This document shows, piece after piece, positions 1-11,109 of a stretch of DNA of 64,000 bases; the first letter of the stretch is position 1, and every line of letters begins with the position of its first letter. Position numbers and translations under genes: made by a program. The stretch comes from Brachionus plicatilis (Eukaryota > Rotifera > Eurotatoria > Ploima > Brachionidae), in assembly GCA_010279815.1 (NCBI GenBank), contig QEOQ01000573.1, forward strand, positions 431,233 through 495,232, given 5' to 3'. The notes below the pieces were generated by a model. It was not told where the DNA came from. It saw nothing but the letters and a program-made list of their open reading frames with translations, and did no database searches.

Positions 1-10
1 GACCACAAAT

Positions 11-690
11 ATGTGGAGCAAAAAGGAGAATATGGAAACTCCAACTACATCACAGAATGAACAGGTAAAGTTTCAACAGGCGACCTACCAAGCGATCCAA
101 AAAGAAAGTGGGTATAGACCGAATAGAAATGTTCCAATATTTAAAGGCAACAAAAATGAAGATCTGGACAATTGGTTTTTCAAAGAAGAACAAAGCTTTG
201 AAAATGATGGTATTGGACGTGATTTATGGCTGAAGTATGCGAATTTTTACTTGGATGAATCAACTCTGCATAACTACAGAAATATAATTGAGGAATTTCC
301 ACAGACAGATTGGGATGAATTCGTAAGAAAACTTAGTTTATTTTATATCCCAAAGGACAAGAAATCAAGATTGAGAGACCAGATAACCAATATCAAGCAA
401 ACGAGTAATTTTGATGATTACTTGAACAGATTTAGAAATATTTCTGGTCAGCTTAATGAAATATCGCAAGAGTTTAAAATGCAATGTTTTATAAACGGAT
501 TGCAACCAAAAACGAAAACATATGTCAAGCTTCAAAATCCAAAAACATTTGAAGACGCAATAGATATGACAACAAGATCAGAAGAAGTGCTTGGGTACAA
601 CAATCAAAAGGTAATGATGAGCGCAAAAACACATAAAAGAGACAAGAGTTTGGTTTGTAGAAATTGCAAAAAGGTAGGTCATACAGGGGG
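11..690 (+). pseudogene. Ty3/Gypsy-type gag fragment, cut inside the zinc knuckle
   Basis: An open frame starts at an ATG at base 11 and reads about 225 residues of a retrotransposon capsid (gag) protein. Visible features are an N-terminal FKGNK-like start of the capsid region, a W-rich helical capsid core, an FINGL motif near residue 165, and the start of a CCHC zinc knuckle (CRNCKKVGHTG). The knuckle lacks its last cysteine because the sequence switches near base 690 to a LINE reverse transcriptase. No protease, integrase or LTR is seen, so this is a broken LTR-retrotransposon piece. The assignment to Ty3/Gypsy rests on general resemblance of the capsid; Ty1-type or a domesticated gag cannot be excluded by eye. 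The frame is intact, so the junction may be fairly young. Confidence 0.7.
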
Positions 691-2047
691 ATATCAGTAC
701 TTTCACCTGTATCAAAATTATTTGAGAAGCTAATTTCAAGGCAAATTACCAATCATTTTGAACAACTTATTTTTTTCTGGTCAGCATGGTTTTCGCAAGG
801 GTTTCTCTTGTGAAACGGCTTTACATGAATTTATTTCAGACCTTAATCGCTCTACCGATCGAAAACTTTTAACAATGATTCTATTCATTGATTTTCGTAA
901 AGCTTTTGATTTAGTGGACTCTAATCTACTTTTATTAAAGCTATTTCATTATGGTTTCGACAATGATTCATTGGCTTTATTGTCTGACTATTTTATTAAC
1001 AGAATGCAAATGGTCAAATTGAATCTGTTATTCTCAAGTTTATTGCCTTTACTTCTGGGTGTTCCTCAAAGTTCTGTATTAGGACCACTATTCTTCCTTA
1101 TTTTTATAAACGATATTGTCTACTGCCTTAACGATTTATTTATCAAACTTTTCGCTGATGATACAACAATCTACAAATCAGGCAACAATGTTGAAAATCT
1201 GGTTAAATTTTTCAACTATAAGTTAGCTGGACTTTTTGAATGGTGTTTGTTCAATCGTCTAGAAATTAATTGGTCAAAAACGTATGTAATGTTTGTACAT
1301 AATAAGCGGATCCGAGTTCCAGACAGTGTAACCTTGAATGGTTTTAAAATACAGGTAGTGAACGAATTCAAACTGCTTGGGGTATTGATTGACAATAAAT
1401 TAAATTTTAAAAAATATGTTACAAATCTCTGTTTAATTGTAAATAAGAGACTTTTTTCTATTAGTAATCTTTTCTATCTTTGTACATCTGTTAAAATTCA
1501 GTTTTTTAAAACATTTATTTTACCACATTTTGATTATTGTTGTTCTCTTATTAGTTATTTTTCAAAAGAATCAATACAAAAATTATCTGACTATTATTAT
1601 TTTTGTTTATTTAAACTATTCAAATTTAAATTTAATTCTTTTGATTTTAATATGGTAAATAACTTCTTAGAAAAATATGGATTATTTTCTTTTCAACATA
1701 GGTTTTTGTCAAGAATGCTCAATTTTTCATACAAGATTTTGAATTTTGATGATGATAGAATTGATTTGAAAAACAAGTTGATTTTCAATGAAGAAAGAAA
1801 GCTAATGTATGACTTGAGAAATAAAGATCTTCTTTTTGAACCTGGGATAAAGTCAAAATATGGAACCAATACATTTGAGTATATCTACTCAAGACTGATA
1901 AACAGATTTGTAATTTTTAAAAAGGACTTAAGCTTCAACCACTTTAAATTGTCAATTTTTAATAATATTAATTTAATTTATGCAAAAACACTTAGATTTT
2001 TTTCAAAATTTGATTTAAAATTGAAAACATTATATTTTGAAATTTAA
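691..2047 (+). pseudogene. 5'-truncated LINE reverse transcriptase (family A)
   Basis: From base 691 the sequence reads a typical non-LTR reverse transcriptase: an ISVLSPVSKLFEKL block, then after a frameshift near 755 a long frame with GFRKGFSCETALHEF, the fingers/palm motif FIDFRKAFDLVDS, GVPQSSVLGPLFF, and the catalytic FADD (LFADDTTIY). It continues through the thumb and C-terminal part to a stop at 2047. The endonuclease domain and 5' end are missing. The catalytic aspartates are present, but the start is fused to a gag fragment and shifted in frame, so it cannot make a full protein. A 3' tail follows to about 2187, with a GGC-ACTA-GCC mini hairpin and an AAT-rich end. The tail form suits a CR1/RTE/Jockey-like LINE; the exact clade is not resolved. 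Confidence 0.85.
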
Positions 2048-2204
2048 ATTTTTTTACATTTATTTTTATTTTAATTTGTAATTATTAAATTTATTTGAAT
2101 AAAAGAAAAGTTTGATCAGGTCATCATTATTAGCTACATAATAGTGTTGATTATGGGCACTAGCCTTATGATTAGACTTAATAATAATAATATTACTATT
2201 TTTT

Positions 2205-2312
2205 TTTTCAGTAAATTAATCGAGCATATTTTTTAACTAGTAATTTTATATATTTACTAATAAACCAATAAATTTACTAATTTACTGAATTTACAAATTT
2301 ACGGTAATATAT
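2205..2312. mobile_element. Ginger-like transposon right terminus, isolated
   Basis: Repeated CAGTAAATT and ACTAATAAA words lead into ATTTACAAATTTACGGTAATA. This closely matches the right end of the element at 30073-31941, which ends ATTTACAAATTTACG...TTTACGGTAACA. No matching left end is in the window, so the other half would lie before base 1 or has been lost. The gag/LINE chimera would then sit inside it. Confidence 0.4.
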
Positions 2313-2378
2313 GTAATTACATGACGTTTAAAATTATATTTATAAGATTAAAGTATGGGTTGTGAATTTCGTTTCAAT

Positions 2379-2846
2379 TTGATCTTTTCAATTCAGAAAA
2401 ACTTAAATATCTTTTTTGCTAAAAGAGATAATTTAGTTCTATAAAATGCTTAATTACAAGCAAATTTGCTTAATTCAGTAAAATAAATCTGCAAAATACT
2501 CTGCAATTTTATGCATTTTGCACGCCATTTAAAAGTATTTAAATCAATTGTGCACTTACTTTGCATAGTTTTTGCAGACATTTATTTCTGGATTAAGCAA
2601 AGTTGCTTAAAAATTAAGCATTTTTCAGAACTAACGTAATTGCTCGATTTTAGTGACATGTCACTATAGTTGGGTATTCGGCTTTACTGACATGTTCTTA
2701 TGTATCGAACACTAGTTTTCATTTTGACCTTTTTCGACTAATGCGACATGTCCCTATAATCGAATAGAGTGACATGTCACTAAAATCGAGCAATTACGTA
2801 TTTCTTAAAGTAAAAAAGTTATTCAAATTTTTTTCTGAATTGAAAC
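2379..2846. repeat. Nested inverted-repeat miniature elements
   Basis: Three inverted repeats are stacked. The outer arms (about 2379-2432 and 2801-2846, imperfect) share TTCAATTCAGAAAAA. Inside lie two elements side by side. The first, about 2433-2635, has roughly 45-base arms beginning TAGTTCT and containing ATGCTTAATT. The second, about 2634-2799, has 31-base perfect arms beginning CGTAATTGCTCGATTTTAG and carries internal GACATGTCAC words. This looks like two miniature transposons inserted into the loop of a third. Target duplications are not clear because flanks are AT-rich. The stretch 2850-3498 next to it holds no gene I can see. Confidence 0.65.
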
Positions 2847-3498
2847 GATCGAATAAAAATAAGCCCCATTTAAAGTATTTGTAAAAAAATACCAAGCTTT
2901 TATATTTTTCACACTTTGAAATTTTGAAAAAATCAAAAAAAACAATTTTAAAAAAATAAAATGCTAATATTTTTGTTTAAAAAAATTAAAAATCTAATAT
3001 CCAATGTTTGATCTATTCTATTTAATTTCAATATCATAACTTTGAAAAATTATTCAAAATAACATAGAATTGTTCAGTTAAAGATAAAAAAGTAACGGAA
3101 ATCTTGGTTTTTATTTTAAATAAATAGAAGTTTTAAAGACTTCTCGAGTCTTAGAGGTTAAAAAAATTACATATTCTAGTGTTAACTGATACCTGTTTCA
3201 AAAAATATGATCAAGACAGCTAAATGTGAACGTTGTCAATAATTTTTCAAATTTTTAAATTCCATGAACAAGAAAAAAGCCTAGTTTATTTTAAATTATA
3301 AAAATAGTGAAATTTAGAATAAAACTCGTTATTTTATTGAAATATCAAAAAATTAAAAATTTGTTATAAATAAAATTTTTTTACACAAGTTAAACATTTT
3401 CACTTAAATTTGATAAAAAAAAAACAAGACAATACATACAAAAAATAATCTCTTTTAGTAAAACAAAAATTCACCCATAATATTGCAGAGTATTTACA

Positions 3499-6400
3499 TT
3501 AGAATTCAATTTTTCTTCCATTGCCTTTAATCTGAATGCTCTCAAAGTCAAGAGAAAAATTAGCACCTTGTTTGTAAACAAAACTTTCATCGAAACTGTC
3601 AAAATCCATCACTCGATCATTGTCAAAGCCAGAATCGAGGCTATCCTCATAAATATTAATTGACTTGAAGTTAAAGCTCATATTGTCTAGGTTGAAAGTG
3701 CCTCGTAGTATCCTACCAGGCTGAATTAACTTCTCAGCCAGAGACTCGGGCACATCGTCGGCCAATATAGCCAGCTTTTTGCTTCTTGGCAATTTTTGAG
3801 CCAAATCATACTCAAAATCAGTGAACAAATTTTTGCTCAATACAAACAAAACAAATGCCGAGTTGACCACGTACTTGACCAAGTTTTCGTCATTCAACTT
3901 GATTTTGTCATGCTGCAGAATCAATTTGAAGTTATAGGGCTTTGATCGAAAAATAGGCGAAATCAATTTGGTCACCAAACCAGTGTCTATTTTGTTATAA
4001 ATCAAAAACAAGTCGTAGTAAGGCCTTCTGTTCACCAGAGCCAAGTCCGTGATGTCATACCTTTTTCGGTGTAGTGGCATAAATTTTGACTTTAAAATTT
4101 TGTTAATGTGCTTAAAACAAAAAACATCGGACTTTTTCCTATACTTGTTCAAGAGCATCACCAACAGACAGCTAAACCCCACAGCCAAAAAGCCAAGAGC
4201 GACGTAGCTTAGCAAATAGCTGCTCAAATTGCTGTCTGTAATCAACTTGGACTCCAAGGTTGCTACGCCAAGAAGACTAGAAGTAACTTGGTCACAAAAT
4301 GACTTGTATACCAGCAAATTATCTAATAGAATTTCCACAGAACTTTTAATCTGTTTCATTAAAACTTCATTTTTAAATTTTTGCAGAACACATTTTACCA
4401 ATGGGTCCATGTGGTCAAAGTTGCTTGCTGTGCTGGCCAAATGGTGCTGGATTAAATTGTGAAAGTAAATGTCATCAACATTGTTTGCATATTTGGCATC
4501 ATTTCTACCATCCTTTACCTGGACTAGTTTTGACCGATCAATGGAAAGATTGAACAGATTGAGGTTGAATCTAAAAAAAACGTTTACTTCAAGCAAGTGT
4601 CTAAGATTGTTGTGCATAAGATTTAAGAATTTGAGCTTGTGTAAATTGTAAAATGTTTGGTTCGATATGAATTGAATTTGGTTCGAGTCTAAATGCAGTT
4701 GTTCCAGATTGACCAAGTCTTTGAACTCATAGCCCAGTAAAATTTGAATTGAATTGCTGGAAAGCTTCAAAATTTTCAAGCTTCCAATTCCACTAAATCC
4801 GTGTTCTTCTATGAAACCAATTTTGTTCTCGCTCAGATCGACCAATATTAGGTGCGATCGAGCGAAAAATTGGTACGGATAAATGCGTCTCAAACCATTT
4901 TTATTCAGCCTTAACTCAGTGGCACTGCTTGGAATGACATGTGGAGCTATGGTCAAGTTGGCGTTGGTACACTCGACCAGATTAAATGTTTCCCCAAAAT
5001 CCTTCACACATCGACACCCCTGTGGACAATGTGATCTATAAGGACAGAACAGAAACGAACTTATCACTTTGGACTCAATTGGGTAAAAAGTGGATATTTT
5101 CCAAAGTAAATTGGTATTGTCCGATTGAATACCGAAGCTGGACATTTGAGCCAAGGACTTAGAAGACACAGAGTGGCACATCAACTCAGTAAAATCAGCC
5201 AGTTGGAAACAAATTTTTTGGTACAAAAAATTTCCAGCTGAGCTAAACTTTTGCCACCATAAATTTTCACAGTCACATACCAGCGGATTTGATGCCACAT
5301 GTAATCGTGAGCTAGCCGTACAATTTGAGCTTTGGAGACCACTCAAACTTTCAAAATTATTAAAACTAAGATAGACACTGCTTTTGTCAAACAGAGTCGA
5401 GCACGATTCTATCAGATGAGAAAAATTCTCAAATTTGTTGGCACTCAAGTCAATGTGTGAAAAATTGAACTTTTTATGTGACAAATAAAACTGGGAACAA
5501 TCAAACTGAGAATTTTTAAGAAAATTGTTTGACAAGTCCAGCACTTGGAGAGTTTGAGGCCACTTGGTCGACCAAACGATCGACTTGATTCCTGCCGAGC
5601 TCAAATTCAAGCTTTTCAGCTTTTTGTACTTGTCAAACAAATTGTCCAGAAAAATGCTCAAATCCAAATGTGATAAATCTATGCCGCTCAAAATCAATGT
5701 TTGCACATTGTTCTCGTGCACCACTTCCTCTGAATTTCTTTGGTAAACTTGAAATTTTAGATTAAAATTGTTGCTCAAATCAATGTGGTGCAAAAATTGA
5801 TTATTCCTATTCACAATGTAAAACAAATCTAAAGATTTTAAAAAGTTGTTTTTGATGGACAAATATTCCAAATTGTACAGGTTGTACAAAAAATGGTTTG
5901 ACAAAAAAGTCAACCGATTGTAGTCCATGCTGAGCCATTTTAGATTTATCAAGCTGGAAAAGAGTAGAAATTCGAGCGAAGAATCTGTGATCAAGTTGTG
6001 ACTCAGATCTAGTCGAGTTATTTGGTGCGAGTTGACTGAGAAGGCGAATAGACCTATATGTGAAATTTGGTTGTGGGAAAGATTGAGATGGTTCAAGTTG
6101 GAGAGTGGGCCAAAATTTTGGTCATCGACAATGCTCAAATTATTGAAAGAGAAGTCCATTGATTGTATTTGATGCCTACAGAGCATTTTTGAGAAATCTT
6201 CCAACGAGCTCAGACTATTGATGGAATTTTGTGAAAAATTCATCTCGGACAAGTTTGACAGCACAAGTGACAGAAGTTTGTTGGGAAAGTGAGCTAGATT
6301 GTTTTTGGTATAGTCTAGTTTAGTTATCTGCAAGCTGATGTCCGGATCGTTTTGAAGAAAAAGAGCAACATTTTCTTCATATGTAAGACGTGGACTCTTG

Positions 6401-6552
6401 TTTATCAGAATAGGATATTTGATTGTTTGATTGAATTTGATTTGAATCCGCTGGCTCGGATTTATATGTTTTATGTGTAGACTAGTCGGCTTGGTTCTCA
6501 CTGAATTGCTGAGGAGACAAAAAATAAGAAAAACTGTTTGTATGGTGTCCAT
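3499..6552 (-). CDS. Toll-like receptor, single exon, 1017 residues
   Basis: The protein is a type I membrane receptor expected to signal through TIR-adaptor proteins in innate immunity or development. From the ATG at 6552 it has a signal peptide (about 1-20), then a long first block of leucine-rich repeats (about 70-420, repeated LDLSHN/LNLSxN). An LRRCT cap follows (CDCENLWW at 426-433), then an LRRNT cap (CPYRSHCPQGCRC, 503-515) and a second, shorter repeat block (about 543-650). The membrane segment is at about 778-801 and an intracellular TIR domain at about 845-965, with box 1 YDLFLIY. Box 2 is weak (RDxxPG is not obvious) and a box 3 FW pair is not seen, so the TIR is divergent. The internal LRRCT-LRRNT cluster is the multiple-cysteine-cluster type of protostome Tolls. 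A phospho-acceptor-rich acidic tail ends it. No intron is needed. Ligand and orthologue are not assignable. Confidence 0.93.
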   Translation of the reverse strand: MDTIQTVFLIFCLLSNSVRTKPTSLHIKHINPSQRIQIKFNQTIKYPILINKSPRLTYEENVALFLQNDPDISLQITKLDYTKNNLAHFPNKLLSLVLSNLSEMNFSQNSINSLSSLEDFSKMLCRHQIQSMDFSFNNLSIVDDQNFGPLSNLNHLNLSHNQISHIGLFAFSVNSHQITRLDLSHNLITDSSLEFLLFSSLINLKWLSMDYNRLTFLSNHFLYNLYNLEYLSIKNNFLKSLDLFYIVNRNNQFLHHIDLSNNFNLKFQVYQRNSEEVVHENNVQTLILSGIDLSHLDLSIFLDNLFDKYKKLKSLNLSSAGIKSIVWSTKWPQTLQVLDLSNNFLKNSQFDCSQFYLSHKKFNFSHIDLSANKFENFSHLIESCSTLFDKSSVYLSFNNFESLSGLQSSNCTASSRLHVASNPLVCDCENLWWQKFSSAGNFLYQKICFQLADFTELMCHSVSSKSLAQMSSFGIQSDNTNLLWKISTFYPIESKVISSFLFCPYRSHCPQGCRCVKDFGETFNLVECTNANLTIAPHVIPSSATELRLNKNGLRRIYPYQFFARSHLILVDLSENKIGFIEEHGFSGIGSLKILKLSSNSIQILLGYEFKDLVNLEQLHLDSNQIQFISNQTFYNLHKLKFLNLMHNNLRHLLEVNVFFRFNLNLFNLSIDRSKLVQVKDGRNDAKYANNVDDIYFHNLIQHHLASTASNFDHMDPLVKCVLQKFKNEVLMKQIKSSVEILLDNLLVYKSFCDQVTSSLLGVATLESKLITDSNLSSYLLSYVALGFLAVGFSCLLVMLLNKYRKKSDVFCFKHINKILKSKFMPLHRKRYDITDLALVNRRPYYDLFLIYNKIDTGLVTKLISPIFRSKPYNFKLILQHDKIKLNDENLVKYVVNSAFVLFVLSKNLFTDFEYDLAQKLPRSKKLAILADDVPESLAEKLIQPGRILRGTFNLDNMSFNFKSINIYEDSLDSGFDNDRVMDFDSFDESFVYKQGANFSLDFESIQIKGNGRKIEF

Positions 6553-7263
6553 TGCAGTGGGCTTTTCATAAACACACCATTTTTTATTAATCTAAGTGAA
6601 AAAGAAATTAAAAAAAATTTTGTCCCGAATTTTAAAATTTTGATCTCAGCTCAATTTTAAAGAAAATTGATTTCAATTGAGCTTTAGTTTATTTTAAATG
6701 ATGTTCATATTCTGCTTTAAGTCTTCTCTTGACTGACTTTCATCTCAATTTGATACTTAATTAAAAGTTTACCTCAAGTTTTATATCAACTTGAAATTTT
6801 AAGTTATTTGCGCGGTTTTTTATCTTTAAAAAGCATATTTCAGAATCAATTGATAAGCTCTCGTTTAAAAAATAGCTTGATTTATATGAATATGATTAAG
6901 AAATTTTAACTCTTCATAATTTTGTTTGTGATCTTAGAAAAATCAACTATTTATTCAGTCTTAATTTTAAAATTATTTATTTTATGTTTTTATAACTATG
7001 ACGGAAGGATTTATCTAAATTTTAAAGAAAAAAATTAAAAAATTTTTTATTTATAACTCTTTTTTTGCTCTTGGCCAAATTTTGAATAAACTGTTTAACA
7101 CCAATTTTTTTTTTCTCTAGACAAGTTAATCTTTATTTCTAGAGAAAATGTTTTTGTTTTTTTTTTAAGATAGACTCAAACAGATAAAGCCATTATTAAA
7201 AAATAGTTTAGAGCCAAAAATTGGGTATTAGAGTTGATCCCTATTTGTACAATATTCTAAAAC
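6553..7263. other. Intergenic DNA upstream of the Toll-like receptor
   Basis: Very AT-rich with homopolymer runs. I see no gene, clear repeat or recognisable promoter element beyond generic TATA-like words. Confidence 0.6.
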
Positions 7264-7336
7264 AAAAATGATTCTTAACAGCTTTTCACATCAAGAGGTA
7301 GCTTAGCCTCAATATCATGGACAAAACTGCTCAACT
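7264..7336. repeat. Conserved 73-base direct repeat, copy 1
   Basis: The segment starting AAAAATGATTCTTAACAGC is repeated at 9180-9252 in the same orientation with only two differences, both C/T changes. The flanks do not match. It is richer in G+C than its surroundings, contains GAGGTAGC, and has stops in the frames I read. It could be an RNA gene, a regulatory module or a piece of a young repeat; nothing identifies it. Confidence 0.8.
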
Positions 7337-8634
7337 CATATTCTTTTATGAAAAGATAATTTTTTTAGATATGGCTTAAGTGATGCTGTACCCAAGGGGC
7401 TTACGAAATAAAAAGTAGCTTTAGTTTTAATCAGCTTTTTTGACAGGTCTAAATAAAAGGAATAAAATAAATTAAAAGAAAAAAATGGTTAAAAAAATAT
7501 AGAATTTTAGTTTTTAAATAATTTATACTAAATAAGTTGAATAATAAAATAATTGTGTAGCGTTACATTGTAGATAAAAAACTTGGATTTGCGTTAGTTT
7601 ACAAACGTCTGTATTTGATAATTAACATGATGATTAATAATGTAAAATTAAAATAATCTATTTAGAATTAAGTAAAGTTAATTAAATTAAGTTATTTAGA
7701 TAACTAAGAAATTTGTGGCCATTTTAGATTTAGATTTCCTTTTTCAAAATTGACCAGTACCTTTTTAGGTTTTAACATTTCCAAAAAAAATTTTCATAAA
7801 CCTTAGAATATTAGCTTTAAGAATAAATCAAATTAAATTAAAAAAGGGATCTAAAATATAAAAAAATAATAAGTATTTTCACAATATTTTTTTTTAAATT
7901 TAATCAACATTAAATAAAAATTTTGTTAAAATTAAAAAATTAATAACAAGTGCGTTGGTCAGTGTTGAACTGTTAATAAATTTAAAATGTTTGAAAATAT
8001 GCTCAAAATAAGCGCTCTTGTTAGGTAAACCCATTTAATATTACAAAGAATGCTAATGTTAAAAGTCGAATATTGATATATTTCAAATTTTTTCAACTTG
8101 ATCTTAATTCGATTATCAATTGTCTTTTTTGCATATTTTTTTTAGAGGGTTTTTTGAACTAGATCTTATGGTTTAAAATAAAACCCAGAAAAACTGATTG
8201 AGACTTGAGCTTCTAACGAAAGTTTTTATAAAACTTTGAGTTAATTCCTCAGAGTTCAGCATTTTGAATTTAGTGTAAAATATATTATATTTTTTTGTGG
8301 TTAGGCCGAAATTTTACATTGCCAGTCTTATTTATATTTTATTTGCCATCTTAATAAACTTGAATAAAAAATCTTATAAAACTGTTGTTTTTAATTAATT
8401 CTTCTAAAATCGTTATTGTAAAATAAAAAAAAGATTCAAATCAACATAAAAACTTGAATGCTTAACAAAAAAAAATTTAAAAAATTTACACTTAGCTGTG
8501 GCTCTAAAAATCTTTTAAATGAAATTTAAATATTTATTAAAATAAATTACAACAAAATAAAGTTAAATTTTGAATCATAAACAATCGATTAATAATTAAT
8601 CTTTCCTTTAGTTAAAAAATAACTGACATAAATA
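7337..8634. other. Gene-free AT-rich stretch
   Basis: Long A and T runs with stops in all frames. I found no coding signal, tRNA-like box or clear element terminus here. Confidence 0.6.
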
Positions 8635-8642
8635 TTATTTAT

Positions 8643-8833
8643 GGCAAAATGTAGAAAATTTTACATTTTTACATTTTCAAATTTTTAGATTTTTTGTGCA
8701 ATATTTCATAATTTGTATTTTTAAATTTTGGTAACTAAATGAATTAGAAGATTTTTTTCTTGCTTTCTGAAATATTGCACAAAAAATCTAAAAATTTGAA
8801 AATGTAAAAATGTAAAATTTTCTACATTTTGCC
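8643..8833. mobile_element. Miniature hAT-type element with perfect 64-base inverted arms
   Basis: Arms 8643-8706 and 8770-8833 are exact reverse complements (begin GGCAAAATGTAGAAAATTTT) around a 63-base centre. The element is flanked by the same 8 bases, TTATTTAT, at 8635-8642 and 8834-8841. An 8-base duplication is the hAT signature, though these bases are low-complexity. Perfect arms suggest recent movement or ongoing correction. Confidence 0.8.
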
Positions 8834-9179
8834 TTATTTATTTATTTATTGATTAGCAATTAACCTCCATTTTGGAGAAGTAAAATTTAAATATTTTACA
8901 ATAAAAAGTTTATAAAATAGAAAAAATAAATGATTAGAAATATTCTAACAAGTCTAGTAAAATTAATTTTTTATTAATAATATAACTGATTAAAAGGATT
9001 TAAAATTAAAATTTAGTATTTAATTATGAACTTCAATTAGCCTGCTTTAGTACAAAGATATTTTTGCACAGGATGTTAACACTTCGCCAATGTGACTAAA
9101 GTACAATCTGAAGGTAAGAATAATTAAGAGCAAAAAATAGGCTATTTTGGCTTATCTTAGCCGTATTTTTGTTTGAAAG

Positions 9180-9252
9180 AAAAATGATTCTTAACAGCTT
9201 TTCACATCAAGAGGTAGCTTAGCCTCAATATCATGGATAAAACTGTTCAACT
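9180..9252. repeat. Conserved 73-base direct repeat, copy 2
   Basis: Second copy of the sequence at 7264-7336, 71 of 73 bases the same, same orientation, 1.9 kb away, with unrelated flanks. A 64-codon open stretch at 9529-9723 follows, but it lacks an ATG context or any recognisable domain and I do not call it a gene. Confidence 0.8.
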
Positions 9253-10297
9253 TCAATTTCTGTTATGAATTGATAGAATTCAAATAAGCTGAAATCTATT
9301 TGTTCAGATCGTGCTGATGATTGATTGACTCTCAGAAAAAGAAAATAAAATTTAAATTTTTAACCAAATCGATCGTAGATTTGAGCTACAACAAACAAAA
9401 TTTAGAATGAATTTGTTTGCCAAATGACAAGTCGATCTATTTGGTTAGACTGGTTGTGAAACATGGCAAGATTTTTTATATTTTCAAATATGTCTCGAAT
9501 GGCTATTTAATTTCCACATTTTATCCTATTGCTTTTTAGTTTGAACTTTATTCAAAGCGAGGGAATAGGCCCCAAAAGTCTTGTTGCCAGTAAAAACATA
9601 TCGGCTCAAAGCAAACAAATATGTTCGAGTTGTAAAATATCCGCTACCCTACAGGATATTTGCAGTCTAACATCGATTACTCCAACAAATATCAACTGGT
9701 TATCAGAAAATATTTTAGAATAAATCGATTAAAGATGAGTAAAATTTTTAGTCGGTCTTTTTTACAAAAAATAAAACTCCCGTAGATTTATCTGATTTTC
9801 GAGCCTTTGAGGCCTAAAATTATTTTACTTTTTAACATCAAAAACCCACAGGATATTCAATTCCAAACCCAATAATTCCAAATAATAACCTATTATTTAA
9901 CTTTGAAAACAAACAATTAAATTTTAAATTTTTATAAAAATTCAATTGAGAAAAAAAATATTGTGAAAAAATCTAGTGGGCAAGAAAACAACCAAAATAA
10001 ACAACTTGGGCAATAATCTTAGGTTATTTTCTTTAAATCTGAAATGACCTCAATATTCGAGCTTATATTTTTTAAATGTTGCTTTTATTTTACCTTTATA
10101 CCCAAGTTAAACAAACTTTAAAAAAAAATAAAATTTTTTTTTATTTTTAACACAAAAACAATCTCTTTAAAAATATGCAATTCCATTCAAAGAAGCCTGA
10201 GAGTCCATCTCAAAATATTAAAAAAAATGTTGCCTTTGATTGCATAATTTCCTCTATTTATTATCTTTTCGACACTGGGATCCATCTACTCATTCTA

Positions 10298-10690
10298 GGC
10301 CATTATTAACCACTCTACATATGAGTAAGTAGCAGATAAGTTTTCACCTGATCTGAAAAAGCCAGCAGTGTCTGTGTAATTGAAACAATAATTGAAAGCT
10401 GATATCAGTTTATCTCTGCATGGAGGTGCTCCACAAGTCTGGTAATAGCTGGACAGATTTTTCACAAAAAGGTTAGCATTGATGCGAATAAATGTAAAGG
10501 TTTTGTTTTTTTTTCTCAAGTTCCAGCTCTTAAATATTTGAATTAAAAAGAAGCCCTGGCGAAAATAAATGAAAGCCTAGTAACATGTTAATACTTTGAG
10601 CATATAGAGAATTATTCCAGTTGAAGAAACTAAGTGCTAGAATGCCACAAGGCACATCAAGTGAAAATTTACAAATACTAAATCGATTTT
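10298..10690 (-). other. Possible exons of an unidentified gene or pseudogene
   Basis: Read on the minus strand, bases about 10440 down to 10298 encode an open stretch ending at a stop, with several cysteines (YYQTCGAPPCRDKL, then FNYCFNYTDTAGFF). It is preceded by a plausible acceptor (CTGTCCAG). A second open stretch at about 10690-10540 contains DVPCGILALSFFNW. Both are richer in G+C than the neighbourhood, which is typical of coding DNA here. A third short piece near 10850-10795 reads IECGCLEHLLS before a GT. I cannot link these into one gene or name a family; they could be a small secreted protein or a decayed transposon gene. Confidence 0.25.
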
Positions 10691-11109
10691 AATCGAAACA
10701 AACGACCTTAAATTGTAAGACTTCGGCTAATTAGACCAAATAATAGATAATCCCAAACTAAATAGATGGAGTTAATTTAAAGCAAACAACTTTTTCTTTA
10801 GTGACTCTATACGGAAAGCAAGTGCTCAAGGCAACCACATTCGATGTTCATAATTGAGAGTTCATTTCAAAATTTTGAAAAAAAGGCTATTAGGAAAAAT
10901 AATTGCTACTAGTTTCTTTACCTTACTCCCACAAAGATAACAATCAAATTAATATTCAACCAGTCTATGGCCATAAAATAAATTAAAATTCATTTAGAAT
11001 TAATTTTTTTTTTTTTAGAACACTCGAAAATATTTTAAATGAACATGTTTTTAGACTGCTGCTGGGTTAAAAGTGATATTAGATATTTTGAAAAGTAATT
11101 TGCATTCCG

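Noticed and set aside
7288..7300. let-7-like GAGGTAG word in the 73-base repeat
   Set aside because: Only the seed-like word matches; the rest of let-7 and a precursor hairpin are absent.
9160..9175. Spliced-leader RNA candidate near GGCTTATCTTAGCC
   Set aside because: Short similarity to a rotifer-type leader start only; no donor plus Sm-site arrangement was found.
9529..9723. 64-codon open frame
   Set aside because: Non-ATG start, no domain, no splice context that extends it.
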